A stretch of DNA of 64,000 bases from contig JAFJTR010000090.1 of the NCBI GenBank assembly GCA_022559985.1, forward strand, positions 56,375 to 120,374, given 5' to 3'. Both the position numbers and the translations under genes were made by a program. Shown one piece after another: positions 1-13,000 of the stretch (its first letter is position 1; each line of letters begins with the position of its first letter). The DNA comes from Parastagonospora avenae f. sp. tritici 18332-5 (taxonomy: Eukaryota > Ascomycota > Dothideomycetes > Pleosporales > Phaeosphaeriaceae). The notes beneath the pieces were generated by a model. That model saw only the letters and a list, made by a program, of their open reading frames with translations, did not search any database and had not been told where the DNA came from.

Positions 1-1
1 T

Positions 2-628
2 GGGTTTCAGTTCATGTGGCTGTGCCATGGAATGCACCGGGAGTATACTCGGTTATATGGTCCGCCTCAGCCTCAGCCCCCTCAGCCCTCGGGCGGTAGA
101 ACCTCGCCGGACAGACGCTCCGAGGACCAAATGTCAGTTGGTTCAACGGCATCAACTATTCGAGACGAAGAGGTCCAAGAACTTGGACTCGAGGCTGCTA
201 GATCGCATCGAAATCAGGATAGACGGGACAATAGACCATCTCCCCGGCCAACACCTCCCCGGCCAGTGGATGATTCTCCACGCATCAGCATACACCAAAT
301 CTTCGCTTATCAGCGGGCGGAAAGGGCACGGAATAGGCAGAGCAATGGCGAAGTCGTTCCTGCTGGTCAAACTGCCCTCGATGAGCATGCTGTTGTCGAA
401 AACGCTGACGACATCGTTCGACCCGAACTACCCCTGCTGCTAGAGGATCAAGTCTTCGAAGAAGAGTATGCAGACACAGACTCTCCAGGCCATTCAGACG
501 ACGAGATCTTAGACGCAAATCCCGACTCAGACGCCATCCACAGCTCAGATGACGCTCCCAGCCTGATCCAGACCATCGCCGAGTCCGTGATCGACGAGCC
601 AAGTGGACTGGACGCTCCCGACGGATAG
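2..628 (+). CDS. Acidic disordered protein, 5' end outside window
   Basis: The frame is open from the window edge to a TAG at 626-628, so the true start probably lies upstream; the first ATG inside is at 14. The product has no recognisable domain. Its first part is rich in Pro, Arg and Ser (a PPQPQPPQP stretch near residue 18). From about residue 145 it becomes strongly acidic with DSD- and SDD-type runs. This composition suggests an intrinsically disordered nuclear protein, which is an inference only. A second open stretch in another frame (553-828) begins before this stop and has complementary, basic composition. The annotated C-terminus may therefore be wrong through a missed intron or an indel. 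Confidence 0.5.
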   Translation, partial: GFQFMWLCHGMHREYTRLYGPPQPQPPQPSGGRTSPDRRSEDQMSVGSTASTIRDEEVQELGLEAARSHRNQDRRDNRPSPRPTPPRPVDDSPRISIHQIFAYQRAERARNRQSNGEVVPAGQTALDEHAVVENADDIVRPELPLLLEDQVFEEEYADTDSPGHSDDEILDANPDSDAIHSSDDAPSLIQTIAESVIDEPSGLDAPDG

Positions 629-828
629 AACCCCTCGACCACATGCTCCTAGACGCAGACGCTAACGACGAGGACGAGGAGCCGTCCCCGCCGCGGAAGA
701 AGCAGAAGCGGGGTTGGGAAGACACGTCTCGGGCGGATGAGGAGAGTGAGCAGGAGAAGGATGAGGGGCCGCGCACGAGTAAGCGGATAAAGAAGCAAGT
801 GAAAGAACCGCAGAAAGACAGGGAGTAG
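553..828 (+). other. Open frame continuing the acidic gene in another frame
   Basis: This frame opens after a TGA at 550-552, overlaps the end of the preceding frame and runs to a TAG at 826-828. It reads as protein-like, with a basic stretch near GRSRRI, an acidic DANDEDEE segment, a bipartite-looking nuclear signal (PPRKKQKR, about 690-713) and a Lys-rich end (SKRIKKQVK). The only ATG is at 643, inside the stretch, which suits a downstream exon better than an independent gene. I could not find a good GT-AG pair joining the frames. The best (donor 452, acceptor 561, phase 0) uses a poor GTCTTC donor. Confidence 0.35.
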
Positions 829-1711
829 ATGTATTTTCAAATAGAATCGAACATTTTCTTATTTAATATTTTCATAATTAGTAAATCCATTGAGCTCCTT
901 GTACTCACTTGTTACCGCCTATATAAGTCCCATAATAGTCTCACAGGAGTGAGCCGAACTAACCCATGTGCCACTAGAGACCAGTGGCTATGTGCCTCCA
1001 ATGCAATCACAGTCCTTATTCTGGCCACTTACATGCAGTTTGCGAAAATGAATCATCTACTAATGATTGTCTCCGTTTCGGCCTGCTTTAGATCCCATCC
1101 TCAAACCATCCCAAAGCCAAGTTCCGTATTCGCAGCGCGGTCCCTTGAACCAACGGGAGTAGCCACGATGGACGACTTGTAGTCAGCTGCGAAGTCGAAC
1201 CGCCGAGATGAGAGATGCAAGGTGATAGAAAAGAGAACAAACAAGAGAACAAACATAAAGAGCGAAGCAAATTGAGGAAGAACAACCCACCAAGATAGAC
1301 CGGGACGCGCTAGCAGGTGAGTGCTCCTTCTCAACGCAGACAGTGTGGACTCCGACAAGTCTAAGATGGAGCAGTGTGGGTGAGGACAAAGAGTTGGTAA
1401 GAGGAGCCTCGAAGGTGTGGTGTAGAAAGTGGAGGGTAGAAGGTAGAGAGTGCAGCAGGTAGAACACAGGGCTCGATGTCCTTCACTGTGCTTCAGGATA
1501 TTAAGAGTCACATCAAAACACACAGGAAGCGTCAAGTGAAGTAACAAGCTCAATCCTCATTAATCATATCCAAATCCCTCCTACACAACCAACCAGAAAA
1601 ATCTCAGCTCTCGCACTGCTGAACCAAAAACCAAAACACCCCGATGCTGAAAAACAAACGCCGATGTAAACAGAGAAGCCATGCCCAAAGAGCCTCGACC
1701 CCATGCTCATC
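829..1711. other. Gene-free interval
   Basis: This follows the stop at 828 and precedes the possible myosin tail extension. It starts AT-rich (835-890). It has open frames on both strands up to 150 codons (for example 1101-1553 minus), but they have no domain, poor composition and mutual overlap. Probably two convergent 3' ends. Confidence 0.4.
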
Positions 1712-2095
1712 CTACAAAAACGCCCTTGACCTGATAATGACCCGTATAGTACGTTTCCGTTTAACTCCACAATCTCCGCCGTCCCGGCCCTCGCCCTCAT
1801 CCTCGCTATCATCGACCTCCATCTCGACCTCCTTCTCGCCATACATGCCATTTTCATGCTCATGTCCGACAAGCGTGCTCGCGCCATCATCCTCATCGAG
1901 ATCAAGCACGACCCTCTCCATGTACTCCTGGCCAATAGTGGAATCCTTGCGTTCCAACTCCTTGACATGACTTCTATTAACAACAACGGCCGTTGCTGGA
2001 TCCTCTTCTTCTTCGCTGTGCGGATCCAGCTTCACTGGTAAAAGATACCGGGACCTCCAGTTCATCCCCGTCTCCTCGGAGGCCCCATCAACTAC
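1712..2095 (-). other. Possible -1 frame extension of the myosin tail
   Basis: Immediately after the myosin stop (TAG, 2092-2094) the -1 frame is open for about 127 codons to a stop at 1712-1714. It reads like a genuine fungal tail: a short conserved-looking start (GMNWRSRYLLPVKLDPH), an acidic EEEED run, then long acidic segments and a basic end (KRKRTIRVII). The zero frame reaches the stop through GGT TTT TTG TAG. The heptamer T TTT TTG (minus strand 2101-2095) fits the X XXY YYZ pattern of -1 frameshift sites. One extra T in the run of six (2096-2101) would also fuse the frames, so a homopolymer error or a real indel is an equal alternative. The internal ATG at 2065 could also start a separate short gene. 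Confidence 0.4.
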
Positions 2096-5000
2096 AAAAA
2101 ACCCTTCTGGCCGGATACGCGTCGGAGGTTGCTGCGGAGGCTGCCGTATTTGCCTTTTTCATTCGATGCGACTTCGCCCATTTCACCCATTAGGAGGCCG
2201 ATGGAAGAGCCGCGGCGGGAGCGGGCGTCGCCGGCGTCACTTCCCGCAGCGGCGGGGACGCCCAGCGCACTTCGACGTTCGACGCGAAGATTCTTCCATC
2301 CTTCGAGCTCGCGCTCGAGACGTAGGCTCTTCTCTTTCTCCTCGCGGAGTTCACGCTCGGCGCGCTTAGCGGCAAGCTGGCTTGATGAGTCGGAGGACTG
2401 AAGTTCGTCGATGGTGGCGAGTAGGGTTGACATTTTCTCACGGGCCTTGTTCAGATCCTCCATGACCGATGCGTTTTGCTTGTCACGGCGCTCAATCTGA
2501 GTTTGCAGGTCCTTGACGGTACGGTCGACGTTGCGGACGCTTCGCGATTCTGTGAGACGTGTCGATTCGGAGGTCTCAAGTGCCTTCTCAAGCTACGGAA
2601 CATGTTAGTGTAGTTCAAGTGACTGGGTTTGGACAATGCTTACCTCTTGAATACGGCCGTGGAGGAACCTGACGTCCTTGCCGGCAGAGCTACTGTATCC
2701 CTTGGTCTCCAGGTCTACAAGGCGGAGCTGAAGATCTTTCAGGCCCTTCTCGACTGCAGCCTTGTCCTTATGCAACTTTACATTTGCTTCCCGCTCTGCG
2801 ACAATGTCCTTTTGTAACTCTTGTGCCAGTGCTTCAGCACGGCGCATCTTGCCTACCGCAGCGGCAGCGATGTCCTCTTGCTGTGCCAAACCTGACTTGA
2901 GCTCCAAAAGCTCACGGTCATAGGTGGCAGCGTTGCGCATCGCCGGCGAGTCTGAGCGCGAGAGGTCTTCAAGCGCATCTGCAGCCTCTTGCAGACGTGA
3001 TTCGAGGCGTCGCTTCTCCTCGATAGCAGAGTCTCGCTCAGCAGCGAGGTCGTCGACGTTGGTGCGCAAGTTGCGGACCTGAGAAAGCAAACTGACAATC
3101 TTCGACTGTGCTTCGTTGTGGGCGTTGGCCGCCTCGTCGCGAGAGTTTGAGATAACTTGCAAAGTCATCTCAAGACGGCTCTTCTCCTTGGCCCAGGTAG
3201 ATGAGTTGAGGACCTCGTCATCCCATTTGCTTCGCATCTCCTCAATCTCCTCGCGCAACCGGCCGTTCTCCTCACGCACGTAAATGACGTTCTCCCGTTC
3301 GACATCGAGCTCGTGTGTCAGTGTTGAGAGCTCAGTCTGGTACTTCCTTCGTGTCTGCTCCAACGACGTTTCACCATCCTCAACATCGTGAGCATGCTGG
3401 CTTCTATAGTCCTCGAGCTCGTTTTGGAGGCGTTTTTTGGCTTGTAATGCAGTCTCCAGGTCGGTCGACAAGTCCTCGACGCGCTCTTCGAATCGTTGAA
3501 CCTGTCGTTGGAGGTCTTCAACCATGCCATCCATGTTCTTGCGCTCAGCCATGACGGTCGCACAAGTCTCTTCAGCTTCGCGCGCTTGCGACTTGGCAAA
3601 TTGCTCAGCTCTTGAAGCCTTCAAGACAGAGATCTCTGCTTGCTCAAGCTTGTTAAAGTAGTCGTCAGCCCTGTTCTTGTACAAGCTGAGGTTTGATTGG
3701 GCATCGACCAGTGTTGAAGTTTCATTGTCCAATCGAATTTGGAGGTCTGCAAATTCCTGTAACAGCTGGTTGTGGTTGGCATGTTCTTGTTCTCTTTCCA
3801 AAGCGAACTCGTCAAAGTCCATCTTGATCTCTCGCAACTCGTTCTCGATGGCAGTCTTTGCTTGCTTGATGTCGTCAAAGGCAGTCTTCGCGTCGGCAAG
3901 CTCGTTGATGGCCGCTTTATGGGCCTGTACGACCGATTTGCGGGACTGTTCTTGCGATGTTATGAGATCGAAGAGCTCCTCATGAGACTTGGTCTGAACT
4001 TCCTGGTAGGAGAGCTGGCCCGATTGAAGGCTATGCTCGAGCGCAGACACCTTCTTGGCAGAATCATCGAGCATGTCGTGTAGACGATAGTTCTCACGCT
4101 CCAGTTTGTGCACTCTTCGGACAGACGGGCTGTCGTCTTGGTAGCCGTTGCGAACAGGCGATCGCTCGATTTGGCTTTGCAGATGCTTGTTGCGCATCTC
4201 TGACATTTGTAGCTGGTTTTGCACGAGCTCAAGTTCGGCAGCCATATCCATACGGTTGTTGAATGCGACAGTGTCAACAGTACGATCTGAGCGAGCGGAG
4301 TTGTCTGTGGCGTTGCTGATGTGTCTCTGGTTTGTTGGCGTGTTGGTGATCGAGAATGGCCTACGGTTCTCGCTATCCTTGCGAACATGAGTAGGGGATC
4401 GGCGTGCGCCCGCTTGGTTAACTTGACTGCTGTTCATCTCCTCTAGCATTGCACGCTTCGAGTTAGCATGACGAGCATCCATGTTATTAAGCTCATCCTC
4501 GTGCCTTTCTCGGAGCTCATCCAACTGAGCCTCAGCGCGCGAGTACCGCTCAGCCGCCACACGCAGAGCTTGGTTAGCAGCTTCCAAACGCTCCGCAAGA
4601 TTGACCGTCTTGGTGATGTCCGGCTTAGCAGCATCGTAGGTGATGGTGACATCGGCGCCTTCGGGGTCGAAAACCTTGCGTAAGAGCATGAGCTGTTTGT
4701 GGCATTCTTCAAGCTCGCGGTTTGAGTTTTCCAGTGTTGCCTGAACGGTGCGAGTGTTGGCCTGAGCTTGTGTTCGTAGCTGTCTCTCGGTCTCCAGCTT
4801 TCTGTTGACATCTGCAAGCTGTAGGTTGACGGTTGAAGACGCTTTTTCGGCGTTGCGGCTGGTCTTGTGCTCCCGTGTGATTTCATGGTTCAAGTCCTCA
4901 AGGCTGAGCGAAAGCTTCTCTTTTTGCTTCTCCAATGCGGCGATGGTAAGCTGAGCATCCTCAAGTTGACTAAAGAGGTGCTTGTTGTCTTCCTCAGCCT

Positions 5001-8000
5001 TGACCTTCTCGTTCGTCAATTGTATGATCTTCGAACGCTGAGTTTCTCCAGCACGAGAGCTAGATCTCGCGATGTCTAGGTTCTTCTGTTGTAACTTGTT
5101 GAGAAGGGCACGATTGTCGTTTTCGGATGCAGTCAGACGACCTTTGACCGTGACGAGTTCTCGCTCAAGGCGCTCCTTTTGTTGGTCATTGCGCTCTTTG
5201 AAAGAGTCGGAGTCGGCGAGCATCTGTGTAAGGTTATGAACTTGCTCGGCCAGCTCATCGCGTTCTGCTTCTAGCTGGTCGAGCTGTTGGTCTTTTGCTT
5301 CGATCTCCCGTTGCTGTGCGGTTTGGCGTTCCAAGGCCAAACGGGACTGAACTCGCTCTGCTTCCGCATCGGCATCAAGTTTCTCTTCCTCAAGCTTCAT
5401 GTATTTCTCGCGAAGGGTACGCAGCTCGCTCTGATAGTCCTTGCGCTCCTTCTCATGATTGGCACGAGACTCATTGGCTCTTCGTAGAGCGTCTTGCTGG
5501 ACGTACATCTCCTTCTCAATGGTGATCTTGGACTCGTTCAAGGCGTCGAAGTCTCGCTTCAAAGTATCGTACCTATGCTCGCCTAGCATCTCCACATCGT
5601 CGCGAGACTGGCGCTCCCGGCTGAGCTCCTTCTGTACGTGGAAAAGGTCTGCTTTGAGGGTTTCGATCTGCTCCTCTAGAACCTTTCGGCCTTCGCTGCT
5701 CTGTGCGTCTTCGGAAATTTTCTCCTCTAGGAGGCGCTTGGTATCAGCAGCTTCGCGCTCGAGCTGCTGCTGCTGCGAGCGCATAGCATCAACTTCAGCC
5801 TTGGCGTCCCGTAGCCGGCTCTGAAGATCGTCGTGCTTGGAAGCCAGTGTGCGTTTTTCGCTGTCAAAGATCTGGCGATCGGATTCATAGTTCTTGAGGT
5901 CCGTCTTGAGGATGGCCAGTTCACTTTCCTTCCGTCTGATCAGATCTTCGTAGCTGGTCGAGGTCGATGAAAGGTCGGCGATTTGTTGTCGAACCTGGCG
6001 GTTTTCGTCCAGTAGTTCCTTGATCTGTTTCTTGCTGGTTTGAACTTCTTTAACTGATGCTGCCAGCTTGATATCCAGATCTTGGTCGGTCTTTAGCAGC
6101 TTTGCCTGAAGTTCTTCAAGTTTGCGCTCTTTCAAGTGTAGATGGCTGGTGAGCATCTTGACCTCTTGACTCAAAGACTCTTCCGCCTGACTACGCTGCG
6201 ATTTGGCAGCTTCGAGCTCTTGTAGCTGCTGGTCCATCTCAGCAAGTTGTGTCTCAAGATCTTGTTTCTCGTCTTCCAAGCTGCTGATAATTTGACTGGC
6301 CTGTTCTAACTCTTTGCGCCACAGTTCGGCTTGTTCTTCGATCTTTTTCTTGGCCTCCATGAGTTCGTCCAATTGGTCTTCTAACTTGTCCTGGTCTTCA
6401 ATAGCCCCCGCAAGCTTTTCGGTAAGCTCGGCCTCTCGATACTGCAGACGTTTGAAGATTTCTTCCTTGTCAAGTGCGAGAGCACGCTCACTTTCGAGCG
6501 TCTTCTGAATGCGCTGGATGTCCATCTCGGCTCTCCTTCGCTCATCCTCAACACGCTGCTTTTCGGCGGCCTCGAGTTGCATCTTCTCCTCCAGCTTCAT
6601 GATCATCTCGTCACGCTTCTTGACTTCCGCGGCTTGGCGAGTTGCTCCAAGCATGGGCCTCATGCGCGCAAACAGTCTCCACCATGGGTTTGACTGCATA
6701 TCGAGATAGACCTGGAAGTTCCGCTGAACGATACGAGTGGCTTCAGCACGGTAAAGGCGCTTGTGTGCAAGGCGACGTTGGACGAATCCTCGAGCTGCTG
6801 ACTGGAAGCGAATCATAATATCACGGATGAGTGTGTCACGCTGGTCCTCAAGCTCGGCCAACACGCCGGCCCTAAAGAAGACCTTGGTCAGACCAACACG
6901 ATACAATGCTCTGTCGAGGTTGAGCTTCTCCAGTATCATCTTTGCTGCGACCTGGCCCTCAAGGTAGCCTTTGGGTAGATCTCTGCATAACACTTCGTAT
7001 CGCTGGCGGAATTCGACAAACGGCAGTCGATTGGGGAAACCCGTACGTGCGATACGGATACCTTCCAGTACACCGTTGCATCTGAGCTGATCGAGCACGA
7101 GTGGCGCGCTGAACTGTTTGGGTCGCTTCTTGTGGTTTGGCAAGATACATCGAACGAAATGTGGATGTGTAGAATGAAGCTGGGTCATCAAGGAAGACAA
7201 TTGCTCTTTGTGACGTTGAGCGACTGTTCGGAAAAGGCCCTTCTTCACCCTATTACGGGAGCTTCCAGCATCATCTTCGACGTCGGCGCAATCAATGAAG
7301 AGGTGAGCAATTTGCTTGTCGCTAGAACCAGCGAGGAGTCGTGTTACGTTATCGTTGAGCGGATCCTTGTTCTTCTCCAGCCAGCCTTCTGTGGAATACT
7401 CTACTTCGGCGGCATAATGGGTGAGCATGAAACCCTGAGTAAGTAGCGATCGCTTGTACTTTGTGCTTTTGCGGTCCCATAGAGAGTGCAGTTTCTCCGT
7501 AAACGTCTTGTCGGTGGCCTTTGGCATGACACTGTCCTCGTCCAGGCAGGAAAAGATACCGATCGGGTTGGGGAGCTCGATAAGATCAATCGTCGGCTGA
7601 AGATCGCGACCGAAGTCGATGAACTTCCACTCAATTTGCTCCCGAGCATATTCCTCCTGCTCCAAAACAAACATGTGATGATTGAAAAATTGCTGCAGCT
7701 TCTCGTTGGTGTAGTTGATGCACAACTGCTCGAAGCTGTTCTCGTCGAAAATTTCGAAACCGGCGATATCGAGGACTCCGATGAAGTGGGAGTCGTCTCC
7801 TCCGCTACCAGCTTGGTCAAGCTGCCGGTTGATACGGTCGACCAGATCTCCGAAACCGCGCTCGTAGATACCTTTCGCCAAAGCATCGATGGACAGGTTG
7901 ACTTGCTCCGGAGTTTGAACCTTCTCAACCCATTCTCGGCCAGCCTTGACCCGTGGATGTAAAAGGGCTTTCACGAAGTCATCTGCAGAGATGCCGAGCA

Positions 8001-9526
8001 ACTGGGAGACAATCCTTGCCTGTGCCTCCGCGGCAAGATCAAAGGTTGCTTGGTCTGCTCGTCGGCTCTCCTTCATTGCCCGAATATTACCGAGGTGGAG
8101 GACAGCAGCTACGGTTCGCAGGATGGAGGTTTGGTCTTTGTCCGTGAATCCCATGATGTGGAAGGCTTCTATCAAAGCATTCCATTCGTCCCGATCAGAT
8201 ACTCCAGAGATAGCATCATTGCCATGCTTGGTGTAGTCAAAGTCCTCAATCTCCTTGTTGTTCAGATGTAAGTCCTGCTTCATCTTGCTATCTGCTCCCC
8301 GCAGAAGCTGGTAGAAGACATGGTAGTTCCGCTCGTTCGAGTTGATTCGTACTACCCTGGATTTCTCCAGGAGGTACCAGTCAATGTATGCTCCAGCTAT
8401 TTGGCCAGTCGCAGTGAATTCGATCCTAATGAACTTTCCGAAACGAGATGAGTTGTTGTTGCGCACGGTCTGGGCGTTTCCGAATGCTTCGAGAATTGGA
8501 TTGGCGCGAAGGATCTGTTCAGACAAGTTGGAGAGATGGCGTCCTCCCGATTTGGCCCTCGTATCATCGGAATTTGCGACTGCAGCCAGATATTGAATGA
8601 CCTTCTTGGTGTTCTCGGTTTTACCTGCGCCAGATTCACCGCTGGGGTATATTAGCAGGGACGCGGTAAAATAAGAGATTGCACTTACGTGACAAGAATA
8701 CTCTGGTTCTCGCCCTCGTCTACCAGATTTCGGAAAGCTTCGTCAGCCATGGCGAAAATATGCGGTTTTGTTTCCTCTCTACTCCGCCCTCGATACATGT
8801 TGATATATTCTCGCGAGTATATTGGAAGCGGGCAGTATGGATTTATCGTGACCAAGAAGAGACCAGAATAAGTCTATACTTGTTAGCAGACGCCAAACTA
8901 TACCAGCTCGCCACACGTACATATATCAGATCCGCCTGGTATCGCATATGGAGATTGTGAATGACTGAGGGCTCGTTCAGGTGCGTGAGTTCTGCCATGT
9001 CGTCGGCTTTGTCGAACTTGGCCGGATTGACCTTGTCGACTGCATCCGCCTCCACCTCCTGCTGGGAGCCATTGTCGCATTGTACGAGGATTCTTCCCTC
9101 TGGTAGATCTTCCACAACCCATCCCCGGACAAATGCGGTTGCCGGATCCCTAAGCCAGACATATCGCTTTCCCGAGAAGTCGTTTTCGCCCTCGACTATG
9201 CCACCTAGCCGCGGCGTCTCCTGACCGTCTTCCGATATGAACTGCGGTGCGAATGTGCCCACAGGTGTACTGTTGCGCGCAGAATTCGACCGTAACCGGG
9301 ATGTGTCGCTTCGTCCTAGCAGCGGGCTACTGAGTTGTGTGAGAGATTGGTTCCTGAGGTGGCCCATTTTCGGCTCGTCTGCGAGGGGCGACGAGATGAA
9401 CTCGGATTTTGGGCGCGTGTTGGGCGTTGGCCCTGGTGAAGGTGATTGTGTATTATTCCTGGAGAAGGGGCTATTGCGCGACTGGCGTGCAAAAGGCCGT
9501 CCTCCATTTGGTGCAGGCGCACTCAT
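2092..9526 (-). CDS. myoB: Class II myosin heavy chain
   Basis: This is the conventional myosin driving contractile-ring assembly and septation. Exons are 9526-8921, 8873-8689, 8641-2644 and 2592-2092 (introns 47, 47 and 51 nt), giving 2429 residues, usual for filamentous-fungal myosin II. In order: a disordered Ser/Pro-rich head of about 110 residues, an SH3-like N-terminal domain (YVWLRDP... region), and the motor with P-loop GESGAGKT near residue 265. Then come the SSRFGKFIRI switch region and the DIAGFEIFDENSFEQ relay, a short neck with an IQ-like segment, and the PWWRLFARMRPML junction near 917. The rest is coiled coil, broken near residue 1680 by a polar linker. The ATG at 9526 is the only one giving the complete head. 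It is transcribed away from the Red1-like gene across 539 bp. Family is certain; the C-terminus is uncertain because of a possible frame change at the stop. Confidence 0.97.
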
Positions 9527-10065
9527 CGCGTTCTTGGTTGTGAGACTGGGGTAAGTGGATTGTGCGACCTGCAGGCGCGCGACGCATTATAGAAGGAACG
9601 CAAGACCGAAAATCAACAGTCCTGCAGAAACGGAAGGTGCAGACCAATATTATGTACAAGGATGCACTGCACAGCGCCGAAGTTAACGATGGTGGTTACA
9701 GTGGTAATGCAGAGGGGCGGCTGGATGCGCGAGCACGTTCGGCTTGTTGTTTGTTTGAACCTACGCCAGCGGGCGTCGAGGCGCCCGGGGCAACCCTCCA
9801 TGGTTGGGACGCGAACGTGCGCACGTGACGGCAGGAACGCCGCTAGCAGCCGCCCAAATTGAAGATCTACCGCGCCTTCACTCTCTGCCGTCGCGACCTC
9901 AAATCATCAACACCGCGATCGATTATCGCATCAACTATAGAATCCTCGTCGCCTTCTCTCTTGCTCATCCGACACCCGCCTTGCTGCCTAATGATCTGAC
10001 GCAAGCGCGACTGTAATAGAGAGAAAGTGAGAGACGCGAAGAGCTTCCGAATTCACTGAGCCAGT
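9527..10065. promoter_or_regulatory. Divergent promoter, myosin and Red1-like genes
   Basis: A 539-bp interval between two divergent start codons, so it must hold both core promoters. I see no clear TATA box for either gene. Short frames inside overlap each other and look like chance. Confidence 0.5.
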
Positions 10066-13000
10066 ATGGCGCAACACAACTATGGGCAGCCATACTACGA
10101 CCTTCCCTTTCAGTTTCCTCCTCAGCAAATGCAGCAGGCAATGCCTCACGCGCCGCCACCAGACGCGCAAGGCAGCTCGCAGGCAATGCAGCCTGCACCT
10201 GCCCCAAATGCTTTCTATATTCCTGGTCTGCAGCAACAAGCGCCTCCCTCAAATATTAACCACCATGCCTACAGCCAAAACGCTCAACAGCCCCCATATC
10301 CACAAGGTAAGGCTCCCACCACCTCACGCAAGCGCTTCTCAAACTGAGACTGACTTACCACAGCTGCGTGGCCGCCACCTGATCCTGCCGCTTTCTTTGC
10401 CATGATGCAAAACGCTGCCATGAATGGGCAACCTCCACCGCCCATTCCTGGCTTCGCTTTCCCTTCACAGCCGTTCCTTCCTCCCAACTCTCAATACCCC
10501 GCGCCACCGATGCCATTCCCTCTTCCACACCAGCAGCAGAACACAATGGCAGCTAGTGACCGTATTCAAGAAGTCATGGACAGCGACAGAGAAGACGGTG
10601 AGGTCAGCGAGAGTGAGGTTGCCTCTCTTGTGCCGAATGGGAAGGCTTATGGTCGAGCGCACGCCGAACCGCCACGCTCTGTTCCACAAGCAAAGCAGGC
10701 GTCGCAACGGGTCGAGGAAGGCTACAATCCCGACAGACCAGCCGCTGGCCAGATGAAAGTCAAGGAGCCCGTTCGACGAGCATCACCGCAGCTGCCTGTC
10801 CCGCCACCTGTAGACCCGATTCAGCGTGACCGAGACCAAGCGAAGCAGTTCATCAAGCTCCTACATAGCAACAACATCGGCTATCGTGCACTGGCCAAAG
10901 AGCCTCTCGACCTTGAGCAGTTGCGAGGTATCTACCAGAGCTTAAATCTGCCGTCTGAGCCCGCACCTATCCTGCCACCTAAAAAGGTTGCTGCGACACA
11001 AAAGCTACCTTCGCAACCGTCTGCGAGCTTAGCAGTTCAGCCTGTCTCGACCAGCTCAGGACATCACCATACCTCGGCTCCTATGCTCAAGACGGCAGTT
11101 CAAGCCGCTCCAGCATCTAGTGCAGCTCCATCCCCTGTGGATAGGAGAGATTATGTCGCTCGTCTACAGGCAGCCAAACTCGCAAAGCAAGCCGGCGCAG
11201 CGAAACCAAGCCCACCACAACACACCCCACCAGTTGCGAGTGCACCACCTGCGCAAGCTGTGAAAGCCCCTCAACCAATCACAACGCCAACCCCAAAAGT
11301 ACCCATGACCGATGAGCAAAGGGCACGTACGACTGAACTGATTAAACAACGGCTAGAAGCGATGAGGGCTGGGACGAAGCTGTCGACTACAGCTGCAACA
11401 ACTCCAGCCTCAGTTTCTTTGCCTGTTCAGAAGACAGAGGCGAAAAGACTACCAGCTTCTCAGCGCGCACCCTCTGGCACTACGACTCCCGTTCATCAGT
11501 CGTACAATGCTGGATTTACCGGAATACCTGGGCTATTCATGCAACCCCCATCTTCCGTGGATAATGCGTCTAGACCATCGCCTTCTGTCCCTCAAAAGCG
11601 GCCCGCTCCTGTCGATTCGACCGAAACGTCTACACCACGCGGCTCTGCGACGCCATACACCCAACCGTTGGGTGATTCTCCTCACGCAAACAATGAAGAC
11701 CAAATGATCATTGAGGTCAGCGACGATGAATCTAATGGCAGCGACATGGATATCGACTATGATCAGGCACCTCCGTCAACGAGCGTTCAACAGTCAGGAA
11801 TGTTACCTAAGCTGTCATCTCAGCCAACTTCTGTTCTTCCCGGATCATCCGCTGCCAGCACGCCCGGACCGCCAACTCCAGCTACGCAGGCCCGAGAGAA
11901 AGAATTGAAGAGGAAGGAAGACCAGCTTGCGGCTATGAAGGAAACCCTCAAGAAAAAGCTTGCTGAAAAGAGGGCGAAAGACAAGGCCGCAGCTGCGGCA
12001 TCCTCCCCAGCACCTCAAAGCGCTTCATCAGAGCAGAATGGCATCGCCACTAGTCAGCAAGCTCACAGCAGTCAGCCTGTCCAAGCTCCTCTTAACGCGC
12101 TCACCGCCACTCCCGGTGACACCAAGCAGGAGACGAATGAGCTTTCTAGAGATGTAAAGCGACGTCGCAGAGACGAGATAGTGTCGAAGCTGCCTGTCTT
12201 CGATGTAGAGCTTGCTTCCAATACCAGCAGAATCGCAGAATTGATGAAGGAAATGGAGGTGTTGAGGGCGCAAAGTCAAAAGCTTGCCGAAGATAAAGAG
12301 CGGCTCACACGTGAGCTAGAGAGCATCGGGGTAGACACCGAAGGTATGTCGCACGATGAAATGCGCGCCAAGAAGGATGAGATCGAGCACGAAATGCCAT
12401 CGGAACGCGAATCCATGGCTCCGAGTGCAGATACTGCTTCTGCCCCTACGACCGATGCCCCAGTCTCCGTATCTTCAGGCCCTGTTGCTGAGATACAAGA
12501 CGTGGCTTATACCAGTTCAGTACCTGAATATCCAGTATCGTCGGGGCAGGGAAAAGCAGCCGCCCAGGTCACTCTTCTTCCCGGCTTAGGACAGACTTAT
12601 CGTCAGTTGGAGGTCAACAGCGCAGTGGCACCTTCTCAGGCGTCGACTGTTGACGACGTCGCAACTGTTGAGACTGCTGCTTCCATCATCAACGCATCAC
12701 GGACTTTCCCACATATTCCATCTGGGCTTGAGGACCGAGCGGCTGCAACTACTCAGCTGATGGCTTCAGACACGGCCACAGTGGAGCCTGAACAGCAAGT
12801 GAACAATGGTGCAACCCCACTCGACGAGGACGACTTCTACTCTCCAGCACCAGCAGCTGAGCCTGTCCAGGGTGAGAGTCTAGTCCAGGATCCACCACAA
12901 GCACCTTCCGAAGCTCAAGCTCTGGACGCTCCCTCTCCTTCTGAAGGAGGAGAAGTCGAGATGTCAGTTTCTTCTGACGATGAAGAAGAGGAGTATGAGC

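Noticed and set aside
1101..1553. 150-codon minus frame near the window start
   Set aside because: Leu/Ser/Cys-rich with no domain, overlapping other frames; looks like chance.
5459..5824. Plus-strand open frames inside the myosin gene (also 7132-7446 and 7486-7962)
   Set aside because: They are antisense shadows of the coiled-coil and motor coding sequence, with no family features.
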